Of a DNA stretch of 64,000 bases, positions 15,354 to 24,902 are shown piece by piece. Source of the DNA: Bacteroidota bacterium (GTDB lineage Bacteria; Bacteroidota; Bacteroidia; Chitinophagales; Chitinophagaceae); assembly GCA_016868815.1 (NCBI GenBank), contig VGFQ01000005.1, positions 1 through 64,000 on the forward strand, given 5' to 3'. The number at the start of each line of letters is the position of its first letter. The first letter of the stretch is position 1. The translations under genes and the position numbers were made by a program. The notes below the pieces were generated by a model. It was not told where the DNA came from and searched no databases. It worked only from the letters and a program-made list of their open reading frames with translations.

Positions 15354-16799
15354 ATGGATATGCAAGGCAAAAGGTTGGACCGCAGGCGCTTCCTGAGTCA
15401 GTCATCGGCAGCTACGATGGCGGCCTTGGCGGCCGGGGCCCCTATTTCGGGGTTGTTGAGCGGCTGCTCCTCCCCCCGGCAGCGCCATGCCACCAGCGCT
15501 GATACCGTCATCTTGCTCTGGATGGCCGGAGGCATGGCGCATACGGAGACCTTCGATCCGAAGGCATACACTCCTTTCGAGCAAGGTATGGAGGCCAACC
15601 GCGTGCTCAGTACCTTCCCGTCTTTTCCCACCGCTTTGGACGGGGTACGCTTCTCAGAGGGTCTGCAAGCCATCGGAGAGGTGATCGACCAAGGCACGCT
15701 CATCCGTTCGTATGTCTCGGCAGACATGGGGCATATCCTGCACACCCGTCATCAATATCATTGGCATACCTGCTATGAGCCACCACAGTCGGTCCTTGCG
15801 CCGCATATCGGTGCTTGGATTGCGAAAGAACTGGGACCCCTCAACCCTGTCATCCCCGCCTTTGTAGACATCGGACAGCGCTTCACCGTCGGCGAGGCGG
15901 AAGAGTTGAAGGCCTTCCATACAGCAGGCTTCCTGGGATCGGAATATGGTCCCTTCCTGATCCCCGACCCTGGCCAGGGACTGGAGAGTGTCCGCCCACC
16001 CGTTGGGATGGACGTAGCCAGGTTCGAGAAGCGCAACCGGCTGTACAATGAGCTCATCAATCGGACTCCGGTTGGTGCATACGGGAGCGACTATCAACGC
16101 GAGTCGTTGCGGCGCTCGATGGAGCAGTCGTACCGGCTATTGAAGTCCCCCGAGGCGGTAGCCTTCGATCTCAGCCAGGAGCCAAAGGAGTCGTACGACA
16201 TCTACAACACCGGCCGCTTTGGTCTCGGCTGCCTGATGGCGAAGCGGCTGACAGAGCAGGGAGCCCGTTTCATCAGCGTCACCACCGAGTACGAACCTTT
16301 CTTCGGCTTCGACACCCATGAGAACGGACATACGAGAATGGTCGACATGAAGAAGCTCATCGACGCGCCGATAGCCCAGCTGATCAAGGACCTCGAACGC
16401 AGCGGGAAGTTGGAGAGGACGCTGATCGTCATCGCCAGCGAGTTCAGTCGCGACATGATGGTGGAAGGCCGTCCGGACTTGAAAGTCAAGGAACAGGTCA
16501 ACCAGCCCGACATCCTCACAGAGCTGAAGCATTACGGGATGCATCGTCATTTCACCGACGGGTCTTCGATCCTGATGTTTGGCGGGGGTATCCGAAAAGG
16601 ATATGTGTATGGCAAGACTGCTGACGAGCGGCCCTGCAAGACCATCGAGAAGCCCGTCAAGATCGACCAGGTGCACCAGACGATCTACCATGCCCTCGGG
16701 ATTCCGCCCGACAGAAACTATGAAGTGGAAGGTCGCCCTTTCTATACGACGCCCGACGGGAAGGGGGAAGCCATAAGGGAGATCCTCCAGAAGGCCTGA
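15354..16799 (+). CDS. DUF1501 domain protein, Tat-exported lipoprotein
   Basis: Starting at ATG 15354 gives 481 residues with a twin-arginine signal (LDRRRFLSQSSAATMAAL) ending at a lipobox (SGLLSGC). The DUF1501 fold follows, related to the alkaline phosphatase/sulfatase superfamily. WMAGGMAHTETFDPK is the family's opening motif, and conserved residues continue through TEYEPFFGFDTHENG and VIASEFSRD. Family members are assumed to be periplasmic, possibly metal-dependent hydrolases, but no reaction is proven. Folding before Tat export fits a bound cofactor. It lies about 210 bp after the DUF1549/DUF1553 gene on the same strand, the usual two-gene cassette. The more upstream start at 15318 would bury the Tat signal and is less likely. 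Confidence 0.85.
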   Translation: MDMQGKRLDRRRFLSQSSAATMAALAAGAPISGLLSGCSSPRQRHATSADTVILLWMAGGMAHTETFDPKAYTPFEQGMEANRVLSTFPSFPTALDGVRFSEGLQAIGEVIDQGTLIRSYVSADMGHILHTRHQYHWHTCYEPPQSVLAPHIGAWIAKELGPLNPVIPAFVDIGQRFTVGEAEELKAFHTAGFLGSEYGPFLIPDPGQGLESVRPPVGMDVARFEKRNRLYNELINRTPVGAYGSDYQRESLRRSMEQSYRLLKSPEAVAFDLSQEPKESYDIYNTGRFGLGCLMAKRLTEQGARFISVTTEYEPFFGFDTHENGHTRMVDMKKLIDAPIAQLIKDLERSGKLERTLIVIASEFSRDMMVEGRPDLKVKEQVNQPDILTELKHYGMHRHFTDGSSILMFGGGIRKGYVYGKTADERPCKTIEKPVKIDQVHQTIYHALGIPPDRNYEVEGRPFYTTPDGKGEAIREILQKA

Positions 16800-16932
16800 G
16801 AAGTGAAGAAATTCACCGATCCTCGCCTAGGTGCTCCAAGATGATGGAAAGCGGTTGGCTTTCTTTCCAGGATCGATGCGAGGTTTCCATTCCGCAAAGA
16901 TCACCGAATATGGTCAGGACATCACCTTTGAC

Positions 16933-17607
16933 ATGAGCACCTCCTTCCGAAAGATGTCGATCCTCATCGGGATGGTACTGATGTGCATGGGAACAGCCAT
17001 GCTGGCCTATCGTTTTAGAAAACCTTTGAAACTTCGGTTCAGGCATGCATGGGAAAGCATCGACGTCTTTGCCGGGGGATTGAGTGCCAGTTGTCCGGGA
17101 TGCGAATCGAAGTTTCCGGATGTCGTGGCCGTACAAGAAAATGCGTATCGCAGCGGACGGATCCGTCCGCAGGAGACGATGGACGATCTCGACAGGCTTA
17201 GAAGAAAGGGGGTTCTGGTGGAGTTAGAGGATAATGATAGATATGTGATCGGCGAGATGGATCATTCCCGACCCTACGTGCTGCCCGTGGTCAAGGCATT
17301 TCTTGATGAGCTTTCGAGGGCCTATGCCGATCTTTTGCAGGTCCGGAAGTTGGACTATCGTCCATTCGTCATCATCAGCGCGACACGTTCCATCGATACT
17401 GCGGAGGAACTCACGGAGGAGAACCCCATCGCCCGGAGGCGCTCCCATCATCTGTTCGGCAAGACGATAGACATCAGCTACAAGCGCTTCGGAAGACATG
17501 AGTCGGAAAAGATATGTCTGATCGAAGTCCTGTCAACGTTGCGGCGTGAGGGTCGATGCTATGTGAAATACGAGAAAAGGGGATCGCTGCATCTGACCGT
17601 GCGATAA
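16933..17607 (+). CDS. DUF5715 family protein
   Basis: With ATG 16933 the protein is 224 residues and begins with an N-terminal membrane anchor (about 10-25). The core has YRPFVIISATRSIDTAEELT and RRRSHHLFGKTIDISYKRF. This arrangement recalls the conserved H-x6-D of LAS/M15-type peptidoglycan peptidases, to which I believe DUF5715 is related. A periplasmic cell-wall role is therefore plausible but inferred. The longer frame from 16831 adds an uncharged unlikely leader before the anchor. It follows the DUF1501 gene by about 130 bp on the same strand, without an obvious functional link. Confidence 0.7.
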   Translation: MSTSFRKMSILIGMVLMCMGTAMLAYRFRKPLKLRFRHAWESIDVFAGGLSASCPGCESKFPDVVAVQENAYRSGRIRPQETMDDLDRLRRKGVLVELEDNDRYVIGEMDHSRPYVLPVVKAFLDELSRAYADLLQVRKLDYRPFVIISATRSIDTAEELTEENPIARRRSHHLFGKTIDISYKRFGRHESEKICLIEVLSTLRREGRCYVKYEKRGSLHLTVR

Positions 17608-17705
17608 GCCTCCATCGGTGGAAGTCGCATGGGAGGGATGGAACCTTTTGCGGAGTTTGTCCAACGCCCTGACATTTGCATAGCCATTTCTAAATCCATG
17701 ATTGC

Positions 17706-18338
17706 ATGACGCATTACGATATCGACACCATCGCATCCTGGGACAGGTTCCACCGGGCCCATTTCATCAACTCGCTGAGTGGGTTCAAGCCGGTGAGTCT
17801 AATCGCGACGGTCAGCCCGGATGGAGCGAGCAACCTCGGTGTCTTCAGCAACATCGTGCATCTGGGTGCGGACCCCGCCCTGGTGGGATTTGTCAACCGT
17901 CCGAGGGAGGCGGCTCCACATACGATCCGTAACATCGAAGTAGGGAGGTACTATACGATCAATCACATCCATCCCGACTTTCTGGACCGGGCGCATCAGA
18001 CGAGTGCGAAATATCCGGATGGGGTGAGCGAGTTTGCGGCGGTAGGTCTCGGAGAGCAATGGAAGGCGGGTTTCCCAGTACCATTTGTGGAGGGGAGCCC
18101 GGTGCAGTATGGTCTTGAAGTGGCTGAGGTCATGCAGATCCCTTTGAACGGAACCTATTTCGTGATCGGGCGCATTCTGCATGTCTTCGTGGACGAGCGC
18201 ATTGTCGGTGCCGACGGTTTGATCGATCTGTATCGGGCGGCATCGATGGTCAGTCTGGGGTTAGACGCCTATGGAACGGTGATGCCGCATGCCCGTTTTG
18301 GGTATGCGAAGCCTGACAGGCCTGCGGCCCGGGTCTGA
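17706..18338 (+). CDS. Flavin reductase family protein (FMN-binding split barrel)
   Basis: The 210-residue protein fits the flavin-reductase-like split barrel: KPVSLIATVSPDGASNLGVFS (strands 1-2) and PALVGFVNRPREAAPHTIRNI are the FMN-contacting segments. The relatives bind FMN and use NAD(P)H to reduce flavins or act in aromatic compound metabolism, or form part of two-component monooxygenases. No monooxygenase partner lies alongside. A cytoplasmic location is expected, as there is no signal peptide. The gene stands about 100 bp after the DUF5715 gene and 190 bp before the TrpB2 gene. Assignment to the fold is firm, to a precise reaction not. Confidence 0.82.
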   Translation: MTHYDIDTIASWDRFHRAHFINSLSGFKPVSLIATVSPDGASNLGVFSNIVHLGADPALVGFVNRPREAAPHTIRNIEVGRYYTINHIHPDFLDRAHQTSAKYPDGVSEFAAVGLGEQWKAGFPVPFVEGSPVQYGLEVAEVMQIPLNGTYFVIGRILHVFVDERIVGADGLIDLYRAASMVSLGLDAYGTVMPHARFGYAKPDRPAARV

Positions 18339-18528
18339 GGTCCCGGGGTGTCATTCTCAGACTTGGAGGGTACCGTAAGTGGGAGAATCGACTTTGGGTC
18401 CGAGGTAATGAGAAGGTCAACGATATGTTGCTGCCAGGGAAGCGGTTTTGGCATTTCGGGTGTCGATGCATTCGTCATTTTCCTTACATTGAGACGGCAT
18501 TTTTTTTGTTACAACCCAAACCAATCGC

Positions 18529-19893
18529 ATGACTAAGAAGATTTTTCTGAACGAGGGCGAGATGCCCCGGCAGTGGTACAACATCGTTGCTGATATGCCC
18601 AATAAGCCACTCCCGCCCTTGCATCCCGGCACGCGACAGCCCGTGGGACCGGAGGACCTCGCCCCTTTGTTCCCCATGGAGCTAATCAAGCAGGAGGTGT
18701 CGGCCGACCGATATGTTGACATCCCCGACCAGGTACGGGACATCTATCGGATATGGAGGCCTTCGCCCCTGTTCCGTGCCACCGGGCTCGAGAAGCTGCT
18801 GGATGCACCGGTGAAGATCTACTACAAGTACGAGGGGGTCAGTCCCAGCGGCTCACACAAGCCCAATACGGCCGTGCCCCAGGCCTATTACAATAAGCAG
18901 GAGGGTGTCCGGAAGATCACGACTGAGACGGGTGCCGGCCAGTGGGGCACGGCGCTGGCTTTCGCCTGCGAGCAGTTCGGCATCGAGTGCGACATCTATA
19001 TGGTGAAGATCAGCTTCGAGCAGAAGCCCTACCGGAAGTTCATGATGAACACGTTTGGAGCCAGTGTCTATTCTTCACCCAGCACCCGTACGCAGGCGGG
19101 CAGGAATATCCTGGCACAGGATCCTGACTCGACTGGCAGTCTGGGCATCGCCATCTCCGAAGCCATCGAGATGGCGGCGCAGGACCCGCACACGAAGTAT
19201 GCGCTCGGTTCGGTGTTGAACCATGTGTTAATGCACCAGACCATCATCGGTCAGGAGGCCGAGAAGCAGCTGGAGATGGCGGGTCATTTCCCCGATGTGG
19301 TGATCGCACCGCTGGGTGGGGGCTCCAACTTCGCCGGCATCGCCTTCCCCTTCCTCCGGCATAAGTTTGCGGAGGGGCGGAATGTACGGGCGGTGGCTGT
19401 CGAGCCCGCTTCCTGCCCGAAGCTCACGAAGGGACGGTTCATGTACGACTTCGGTGATACGGCTGGTTATACTCCGCTGCTTCCAATGTACACCCTAGGC
19501 CACAACTTCAAGCCGGCGGCCATCCATGCCGGCGGACTGAGGTACCATGGCGCCAGCGTGCTCTGCAGCCAGCTGCTGAAGGACGGTATCATCGAGGCGA
19601 CGGCCATGCAGCAACTTGAGTGCTTCGATGCCGGTATCACTTTCGCTAAGGCCGAGGGCATCATCCCAGCGCCGGAGGCCACCCATGCCATTGCCCAGGT
19701 GATCCGCGAGGCTCATCTGGCTCGGGAGGAAGGGAAGGAAAGAACTATCTTGTTCAACATGTGCGGACACGGTTTCCTCGACATGCAGGCCTATGCCGAC
19801 TATTTCGACGGAAAGCTCAGGGACCATTCCTTCACCGACGAGGAGCTCTTCGGCAACTTGCCCGAGATAGATGTGCTGCAGCCCCATGCGTGA
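18529..19893 (+). CDS. trpB: TrpB-like pyridoxal-phosphate-dependent enzyme (TrpB2 type)
   Basis: The 454-residue protein is longer than canonical TrpB (about 400) and has the TrpB2 N-terminal extension ([13 protein letters not shown]). The PLP lysine is K111 in SGSHKPNTA, and [10 protein letters not shown] carries the catalytic glutamate. The serine/phosphate-binding [11 protein letters not shown] loop is present. TrpB2 condenses indole with serine to tryptophan, or works as an indole-salvage enzyme, often without TrpA. No trpA or other trp gene is nearby, consistent with a salvage or stand-alone function. A terminator-like hairpin follows 31 bp past the stop. The symbol is given at family level; distinguishing TrpB2 subgroups needs a tree. 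Confidence 0.9.
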   Translation: MTKKIFLNEGEMPRQWYNIVADMPNKPLPPLHPGTRQPVGPEDLAPLFPMELIKQEVSADRYVDIPDQVRDIYRIWRPSPLFRATGLEKLLDAPVKIYYKYEGVSPSGSHKPNTAVPQAYYNKQEGVRKITTETGAGQWGTALAFACEQFGIECDIYMVKISFEQKPYRKFMMNTFGASVYSSPSTRTQAGRNILAQDPDSTGSLGIAISEAIEMAAQDPHTKYALGSVLNHVLMHQTIIGQEAEKQLEMAGHFPDVVIAPLGGGSNFAGIAFPFLRHKFAEGRNVRAVAVEPASCPKLTKGRFMYDFGDTAGYTPLLPMYTLGHNFKPAAIHAGGLRYHGASVLCSQLLKDGIIEATAMQQLECFDAGITFAKAEGIIPAPEATHAIAQVIREAHLAREEGKERTILFNMCGHGFLDMQAYADYFDGKLRDHSFTDEELFGNLPEIDVLQPHA

Positions 19894-19923
19894 AATACTG
19901 AAATTGACCATATCATCATGCAA

Positions 19924-19965
19924 GCCGCCCCGCAGGATATCGAATCCTTGCGGGGCGGCCCTTTT
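19924..19965 (+). terminator. Intrinsic terminator after trpB
   Basis: GCCGCCCCGCAGGAT (19924-19938) pairs with ATCCTTGCGGGGCGGC, with one bulged T, and CCTTTT follows. The strong GC stem is placed directly after trpB. It overlaps the longest possible frame of the next gene, arguing that the gene starts downstream of it. Confidence 0.7.
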
Positions 19966-19972
19966 CCGCTTC

Positions 19973-21337
19973 TTGGTGGTGGTCTTTTCCTTTCAGAACT
20001 TTTCCTCAACGGTCGATTCCCAAACCTTTGGGGGTCGTGCGATGCCCGGTTATCGGGGGATCTGGTTCACGCTTGGACAGCGATCGGAGTATGGGGATAA
20101 GTATTCGGGTGGCCTGGGAACCTATACGGCGAACCACCTGCCGGTAGCCATATACCACAAGAGCACGAAAAGAACCTATTTCCTATATGGGGGCACGACA
20201 GACTCTATGGCCCGGCATCTGCTGGTGATGGTCTCCTATTTTGATCATCGGAGCGGCATGCTCCCTCGGCCCGTAGTGGTGATGGATAAGCAGGGTGTCG
20301 ACGACCCCCACGACAATGCATCCCTGTCGATAGACCGGGAGGGCTATCTATGGGTCTTTGTCAGCGGTCGCGGGCGGGTGCGTCCCGGAAAGATTTTTCG
20401 CAGCAAGCAGCCGCATGACATCACTGGATTCAAAGAAATGTACGCAGGTGAGTTCACCTATCCACAGCCCTGGTATCTGGGGTCGGAGGGGTTCTTGCTG
20501 ATGTACACCCGCTACACGGATGGTCGGGAACTCTATGTACGTCGGTTCGATGCCCAGGGCGTACCCGGACCTGAGCGTAAACTCGCCGGTATGGGCGGGC
20601 ACTATCAACTCTCATGGTTCGACGGATCGCGCATCCTCTCGGTCTTTAATTATCATCCTGGTGGCGATGTGGACCGTAGGACCAACCTATATCTGGTGCA
20701 GAGCCTCGATACAGGCATGCATTGGACAAACATTGAGGGGGACCCTCTGGTCCCGCCTTTACGGGATACCCGATCCCCCGCCTTGGTGCAAGACTTTGCC
20801 CGGGAGGGAAAGCTTGTGTATTTGAACGATTTCACGCTGGACCGGAAGGGCCATCCGCTGATCTTGGCCGTGGTGAGTCGCCACCATCAGCCCGGCCCGA
20901 AGGGTGATCCGAGGGAATGGTATGTGTGGCAATACAGGGGCGGCAGTTGGAAGGAGTATTTCGTGTGTCGCTCCACGCACAACTACGACATGGGCTCGCT
21001 GTATGTCGAAGGGCGCAGGTGGAGGATCATCGGCCCCACTGGGGAGGGACCACAGCCTTACGGTACGGGTGGTGAGATGACTGTTTGGGAGAGTCGTGAT
21101 GAGGGGCGACATTGGCGTCGCAGGCGGATGCTGACGCAGGGAAGTGTGTACAACCACACCTATGCGCGCAGGCCTTTGAATGTCCATCGTTCCTTCTATT
21201 CGTTCTGGGCGGATGGGAATGCAGATTCTCTCTCCGCCTCGCATTTGTATTTTTCCGACAAGGGAGGAAGGGTATTTCAAATGCCCTATCTGATGGAGGG
21301 CGTTTGGCAGCGGCCGCTGCGGCTGAAATTGCCTTGA
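19973..21337 (+). CDS. BNR_4 repeat (sialidase-like propeller) secreted protein
   Basis: The mature part begins PGYRGIWFTLGQ and contains GTYTANHLPVAIY, ASLSIDREGYLWVFVSGRG and MTVWESRDEGRHW, the strand-turn pattern of BNR_4-type propellers found in Bacteroidota polysaccharide-degrading loci. Members include putative glycoside lyases or hydrolases; no catalytic residues can be assigned here. The start is uncertain. The frame is open from 19871, but that region contains the trpB terminator. A TTG at 19973, giving a short hydrophobic leader (LVVVFSFQ) that could serve as signal peptide, is preferred, with ATG 19886 and ATG 20042 as alternatives. It converges with the repeat-protein gene at 21415. 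Confidence 0.72.
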   Translation: MVVVFSFQNFSSTVDSQTFGGRAMPGYRGIWFTLGQRSEYGDKYSGGLGTYTANHLPVAIYHKSTKRTYFLYGGTTDSMARHLLVMVSYFDHRSGMLPRPVVVMDKQGVDDPHDNASLSIDREGYLWVFVSGRGRVRPGKIFRSKQPHDITGFKEMYAGEFTYPQPWYLGSEGFLLMYTRYTDGRELYVRRFDAQGVPGPERKLAGMGGHYQLSWFDGSRILSVFNYHPGGDVDRRTNLYLVQSLDTGMHWTNIEGDPLVPPLRDTRSPALVQDFAREGKLVYLNDFTLDRKGHPLILAVVSRHHQPGPKGDPREWYVWQYRGGSWKEYFVCRSTHNYDMGSLYVEGRRWRIIGPTGEGPQPYGTGGEMTVWESRDEGRHWRRRRMLTQGSVYNHTYARRPLNVHRSFYSFWADGNADSLSASHLYFSDKGGRVFQMPYLMEGVWQRPLRLKLP

Positions 21338-21361
21338 ACATTCCGATGGATCGGGAATGAA

Positions 21362-21388
21362 AATGCCATGCAAATTATGCATGGCATT
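21362..21388. terminator. Bidirectional hairpin terminator
   Basis: AATGCCATGCA and TGCATGGCATT form a perfect 11-bp stem with an AATTA loop between two convergent genes (stops at 21337 and 21415). No long T-run follows on either side, but its position is exactly that of a shared terminator. Confidence 0.6.
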
Positions 21389-21414
21389 CCAGTAAGAAAC
21401 AGGGGTTAGGCGAT

Positions 21415-22200
21415 TTATCCTTTAGTCTTGTACAGGGTGCCGTTCTCCACGGCATAGAAAAATCCATCCAATGCTACTACGAACAAGACATCCTGCATGA
21501 GTCCCTTCTCGCCCACCTGTTCATGCTCGCCGTTCATATTTGATTTGAAGAGGGTGCCGTCTTTCTCTACGCTCCAGATGAAGCCGTTGCTGGCTGTCAT
21601 AGCAATGGTGGTGCTCCATTCGTCCTTATCGCCCACCTGCTCCCAGGCCATGGCTTTGACGCTGGTCTTGTAGAGGGTGCCATCTTCGACGGTCCATAGG
21701 TAGCCGCCCATGGCCTCGAGCAATTCTAGGTTGTCGAATTCGCCTTTGGCACCGATCTGCCGCCAGCTGCCATCTATCTCAGTCTCGTAGAGGGTGCCAT
21801 CATCATCTACCGAATAAAGCTTTCCGTCGAGGGCGGTGGCGGCGATGGTGTTTTTATAATCTCCGGCTTTACCTACCGATTGCCAGCGGCCGGTGGCGGC
21901 GTTGTGGCGAAAGAGGGTGCCGTCTTCGATGGTCCAGATCTCGTTGTTGAGGCCGACCAGAAAATGCACGTTGTCGAAGAGCCCTTTCTCTCCTACCTGC
22001 TTGTAGTCGCCGTTCTTATCTGTCTTGAAAAGCGTGCCGTCTTTTTCGATGCTGTAGAGGAACCCGTTCATGGCGATCACGTCGATCGTGTTTGTCCAAT
22101 CTCCCTTGTCGCCCACCTGCTCCCAACGTTGGGCTTGTATAGAAATGCTGGACAGCGTGAGTAGGCCGACTGTTATAGCCTGTAGGATTCTTTTGTTCAT
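21415..22200 (-). CDS. Secreted six-repeat beta-propeller protein (tachylectin-like)
   Basis: The 261-residue protein has a signal peptide (about 1-23, SIQAQ) and then nothing but six tandem repeats of about 39-41 residues. Each contains a VG.KG motif, a central hydrophobic strand and DGTLF/NGTLY. They alternate in two types. Repeats 1, 3 and 5 have two residues before DGTL (EKDGTL, DDDGTL), while 2, 4 and 6 have one (EDGTL, ENGTL), so the gene arose by triplication of an about 80-residue unit. The spacing suits a beta-propeller resembling tachylectin-2 or RCC1-type sugar-binding folds. A carbohydrate-binding role is inferred. It lies 63 bp downstream of the GH116 gene on the same strand and may be co-expressed with it. 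Confidence 0.78.
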   Translation of the reverse strand: MNKRILQAITVGLLTLSSISIQAQRWEQVGDKGDWTNTIDVIAMNGFLYSIEKDGTLFKTDKNGDYKQVGEKGLFDNVHFLVGLNNEIWTIEDGTLFRHNAATGRWQSVGKAGDYKNTIAATALDGKLYSVDDDGTLYETEIDGSWRQIGAKGEFDNLELLEAMGGYLWTVEDGTLYKTSVKAMAWEQVGDKDEWSTTIAMTASNGFIWSVEKDGTLFKSNMNGEHEQVGEKGLMQDVLFVVALDGFFYAVENGTLYKTKG

Positions 22201-22263
22201 ATGGAATATGTAAAAAAAATTTATTGGATTAAAAATAGAAGTAATACTGATATGAAGCTAATA

Positions 22264-24831
22264 TCATAGGAAATTAAATTGGTGTTGTTGGCCGGCATGA
22301 AGGTGGATAGGAGATGTCAGTACAAGGGGTGTATATCCTGCCAGGGCGGCGGTTGAAAGGGATAAGCTTCCCTGTTCGACCCGTAGGGTGAGGGTTCGTT
22401 TTCCCTGGCTAGTCGTGACCCTGGCCAATCCCCAGGCATAGCCGTTGGACCAGAAGTAGCTGCCGGGCTTTGAGGTGAATTGGATGGATCGGTCGATGCC
22501 TGAGTATTGGAAGCCGCTGAGGGCGGGGATGGCCGACCAGCTGGCCATAGCCCGGGCGTAGTGCCGGCCGCATTCGGGTTCGTCGAAGGGGTTGCGTTTC
22601 TCGCCATTGAAGCGGTCGCGGATACTGCGGATGCAACGGAGGCCGTTGTCGGTCTGGCCTTCATAGAGCATGCCGATGGCGGCGGTGTATTCGAAGCCCG
22701 ACATGGATTCGGCGAAGTAGGGGAAGGGGACTTTGAGGCGTCCCTTGGGCCAGCTGGCCATGATGAGGCCCGACTCGCGGTCCATCACATAGGATCGCAT
22801 GTTGTTGAAGACGTTGTCGAAGCGATCGATGAAGTTGTTGGCCATGATGGTCCGGAGGGTCTTTCGGATATGCTGGGTGTCGGCCAGGTAGCCGAGTCCG
22901 CAGACATGGGCCATGTACTGGCCGGCGAGCTGGTCGACGAGGCAGCCTTTGCCGAGTTGGAAATCGGGGATGGCCGTCTTCGGGTCATCCATGTCGAGGA
23001 ACCGTCCTGTCTGCGGGTCGGTGATGCGGTGTTGGTAGTATTCGCCGTTGAAGAGGTTTTTGTCGACCCAGTGGCTGCCGGATCGGAAGATGTCGAGACA
23101 GCGTCGGGCGAATTCCGTGTCCTGCATGCGGGTGGCCATTTCAGCGCAGGCTTTGAGGGCGCCGAAGTACCAGAACTGCATCTGAGGGTTGGGGCCGTAG
23201 TAGTCGACGTCCATGGTATTGTGCTGGCGGCCTTCCTGGATGCCGTCGGCGTCGGCGTCCCATCCGCCGGGTATCCAGGCGTATGCCATGGCAGCCTTGA
23301 TGCGGGGCCAGTGTTGTTTGAGCCAGGCCTCGTCGCCGGAGAGTTTCCATTCGCGGTAGCTGCGCATGATGGAACCCATCTGTCCATCGGCAGCGGCGAC
23401 GTGGTCGACGCCCTTGTTCTTCTCGAGGGGAAGGAGGACACGATTCATCATCTTGCCGTCGGGCTTGCTGCCGTAGATCAGTTCCACTTCGCGCATGGAG
23501 CGGGCGAGGTCGCCGAAGAGGAACGCCGTGGCCGTCTCGTAATTCCAGACGTGGGTGCAGTTGCCGTAGCAGGAGCCGGCTTCATCCATGACGCCCTCCC
23601 AGCCCATGAGGTGTCCGGAGGGCAGGCGGAAGACGGTCTGGGAGCGGAGAGTGGAGGCGTTGAAGAGGGCGGCCTCCTTGACGATGTCCGGGTAAGAGCT
23701 CTGGGCGATCGTGTTGACAAACCGGATGGTCCGATGTTCGCGGGCGGGGAGGGTGGCAGTCTCTTTTTCCAGCACCTCCCATGCATCTTGGTAGAGGGTG
23801 GTATAATGATTGCCGATGAGGGCGCCGCGGTAGCCAAAGTTCCAGGCATTGTTCCAGTCGGTGCGATTGGGGAAATGCCAGGAGAGGATGAATCGGTAGG
23901 TGGCGCTGCCTTTGGCGGGGATAGACTTCTTCACGTCGAGGGAGGCCATGGGGTTGTGGTCGACAAGGCGGTCTTTGTCGGTGAGGCGTCCATCGGCGCT
24001 GAAGTCGTCCCAGAAGTCGAGGAGGGCATTTTCCCAGTCGTTGTTTCGGGAGCTCCGGCGGTAGGTGACCGTATCGGTTTCGGTGGTGACGAGGGCGAGG
24101 GTTCCCCAGGCGGGGTCATCGGTCTTTACGCTGTCACTGGTCATGTAGATGCCCTGGAAGCCTTTACCGGTGCGGAAGGTGTTGCGGTTGTGGCGTGCGC
24201 CCTGGTAGACGACGTCGCCCTTCCAGTTGCGCGACTGGCGACTGCCGTCGATGCCGATGAAGTTGCGGAGGGTGCCGCAGACGGAGACGTCGACGGGCTT
24301 GTCAAGGTGGTTGGTGACGCGGTAGGTGAGGACGGCGATAGGCAGGCTGCTGGCGGGGATATCGCCGGGGATGAAGGGGTTGAATCCTTCAATTTGGACG
24401 CTGACGGGGAGGATATCGTCTTCGAGATGGACGCGTCCGAAGGGGTAGGCGGCGTCGAAGGTGGCGGATGAGAAGCGTGGGAGTCCGTGGTGGTTGACGG
24501 GCCGGCCTTCGTAGTGGCTGTACTCGCTGGGGTGGATGGGGCCCAGCAGGGCTTTCGTCTCTGCCTTGCCGTTTTTCGGCGCCACGTGGATGGCGAAGAA
24601 GGGGGCCTGGTTGCCGTCGGTGACAGTGCTGAAGCCGGTGCCCGGCTTGTTCATGATCTGCCAGTCGCGCAGTTCGCCGCGGCCGCCCAGGGAGACCGTG
24701 CCGGTGCCGATGCCGCCGAGGGGTAGGGCGATGTGGAGGGTATGGTTCTTGTCGTAGTGGCGGATGGTCTGCCAGTGTTCCTGGGCGGAGGCGGGGAGGG
24801 AGAACAGCAGGAGGGCGGATGCAAGTTTCAT
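22264..24831 (-). CDS. GH116-family glycoside hydrolase (beta-glucosidase/DUF608 type), secreted
   Basis: From ATG 24831 the protein is 855 residues with a clean signal peptide (MKLASALLLFSLPASA). The N-terminal GH116 domain opens with LPLGGIGTGTVSLGGRGE, the strongly conserved start of the GBA2/DUF608 family. The (alpha/alpha)6 catalytic domain contains THVWNYETA, with the likely nucleophile Glu, and HNTMDVDYYGPNPQMQ, with the likely acid/base Asp. Known members cleave beta-glucosides, beta-xylosides or beta-GlcNAc glycosides with retention. Secretion implies action on external or periplasmic glycans. The 12-residue upstream extension would place the signal peptide internally and is rejected. 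A 654-codon open frame on the opposite strand (22507-24471) is a codon-bias shadow. A tRNA-Met lies just upstream. Confidence 0.9.
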   Translation of the reverse strand: MKLASALLLFSLPASAQEHWQTIRHYDKNHTLHIALPLGGIGTGTVSLGGRGELRDWQIMNKPGTGFSTVTDGNQAPFFAIHVAPKNGKAETKALLGPIHPSEYSHYEGRPVNHHGLPRFSSATFDAAYPFGRVHLEDDILPVSVQIEGFNPFIPGDIPASSLPIAVLTYRVTNHLDKPVDVSVCGTLRNFIGIDGSRQSRNWKGDVVYQGARHNRNTFRTGKGFQGIYMTSDSVKTDDPAWGTLALVTTETDTVTYRRSSRNNDWENALLDFWDDFSADGRLTDKDRLVDHNPMASLDVKKSIPAKGSATYRFILSWHFPNRTDWNNAWNFGYRGALIGNHYTTLYQDAWEVLEKETATLPAREHRTIRFVNTIAQSSYPDIVKEAALFNASTLRSQTVFRLPSGHLMGWEGVMDEAGSCYGNCTHVWNYETATAFLFGDLARSMREVELIYGSKPDGKMMNRVLLPLEKNKGVDHVAAADGQMGSIMRSYREWKLSGDEAWLKQHWPRIKAAMAYAWIPGGWDADADGIQEGRQHNTMDVDYYGPNPQMQFWYFGALKACAEMATRMQDTEFARRCLDIFRSGSHWVDKNLFNGEYYQHRITDPQTGRFLDMDDPKTAIPDFQLGKGCLVDQLAGQYMAHVCGLGYLADTQHIRKTLRTIMANNFIDRFDNVFNNMRSYVMDRESGLIMASWPKGRLKVPFPYFAESMSGFEYTAAIGMLYEGQTDNGLRCIRSIRDRFNGEKRNPFDEPECGRHYARAMASWSAIPALSGFQYSGIDRSIQFTSKPGSYFWSNGYAWGLARVTTSQGKRTLTLRVEQGSLSLSTAALAGYTPLVLTSPIHLHAGQQHQFNFL

Positions 24832-24902
24832 GATGGACGGTTTATGGACGCATCGAATATCTTGCAAAAAAAGAAAAAGGCCTCTTCCGAGACCTTTTCA
24901 CG

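Noticed and set aside
22507-24471. A 654-codon open frame antisense to the GH116 gene
   Set aside because: Its product is a Val/Gly/Ala/Asp/Glu-rich string with no domain pattern; it arises from codon bias on the opposite strand of a well-supported gene.
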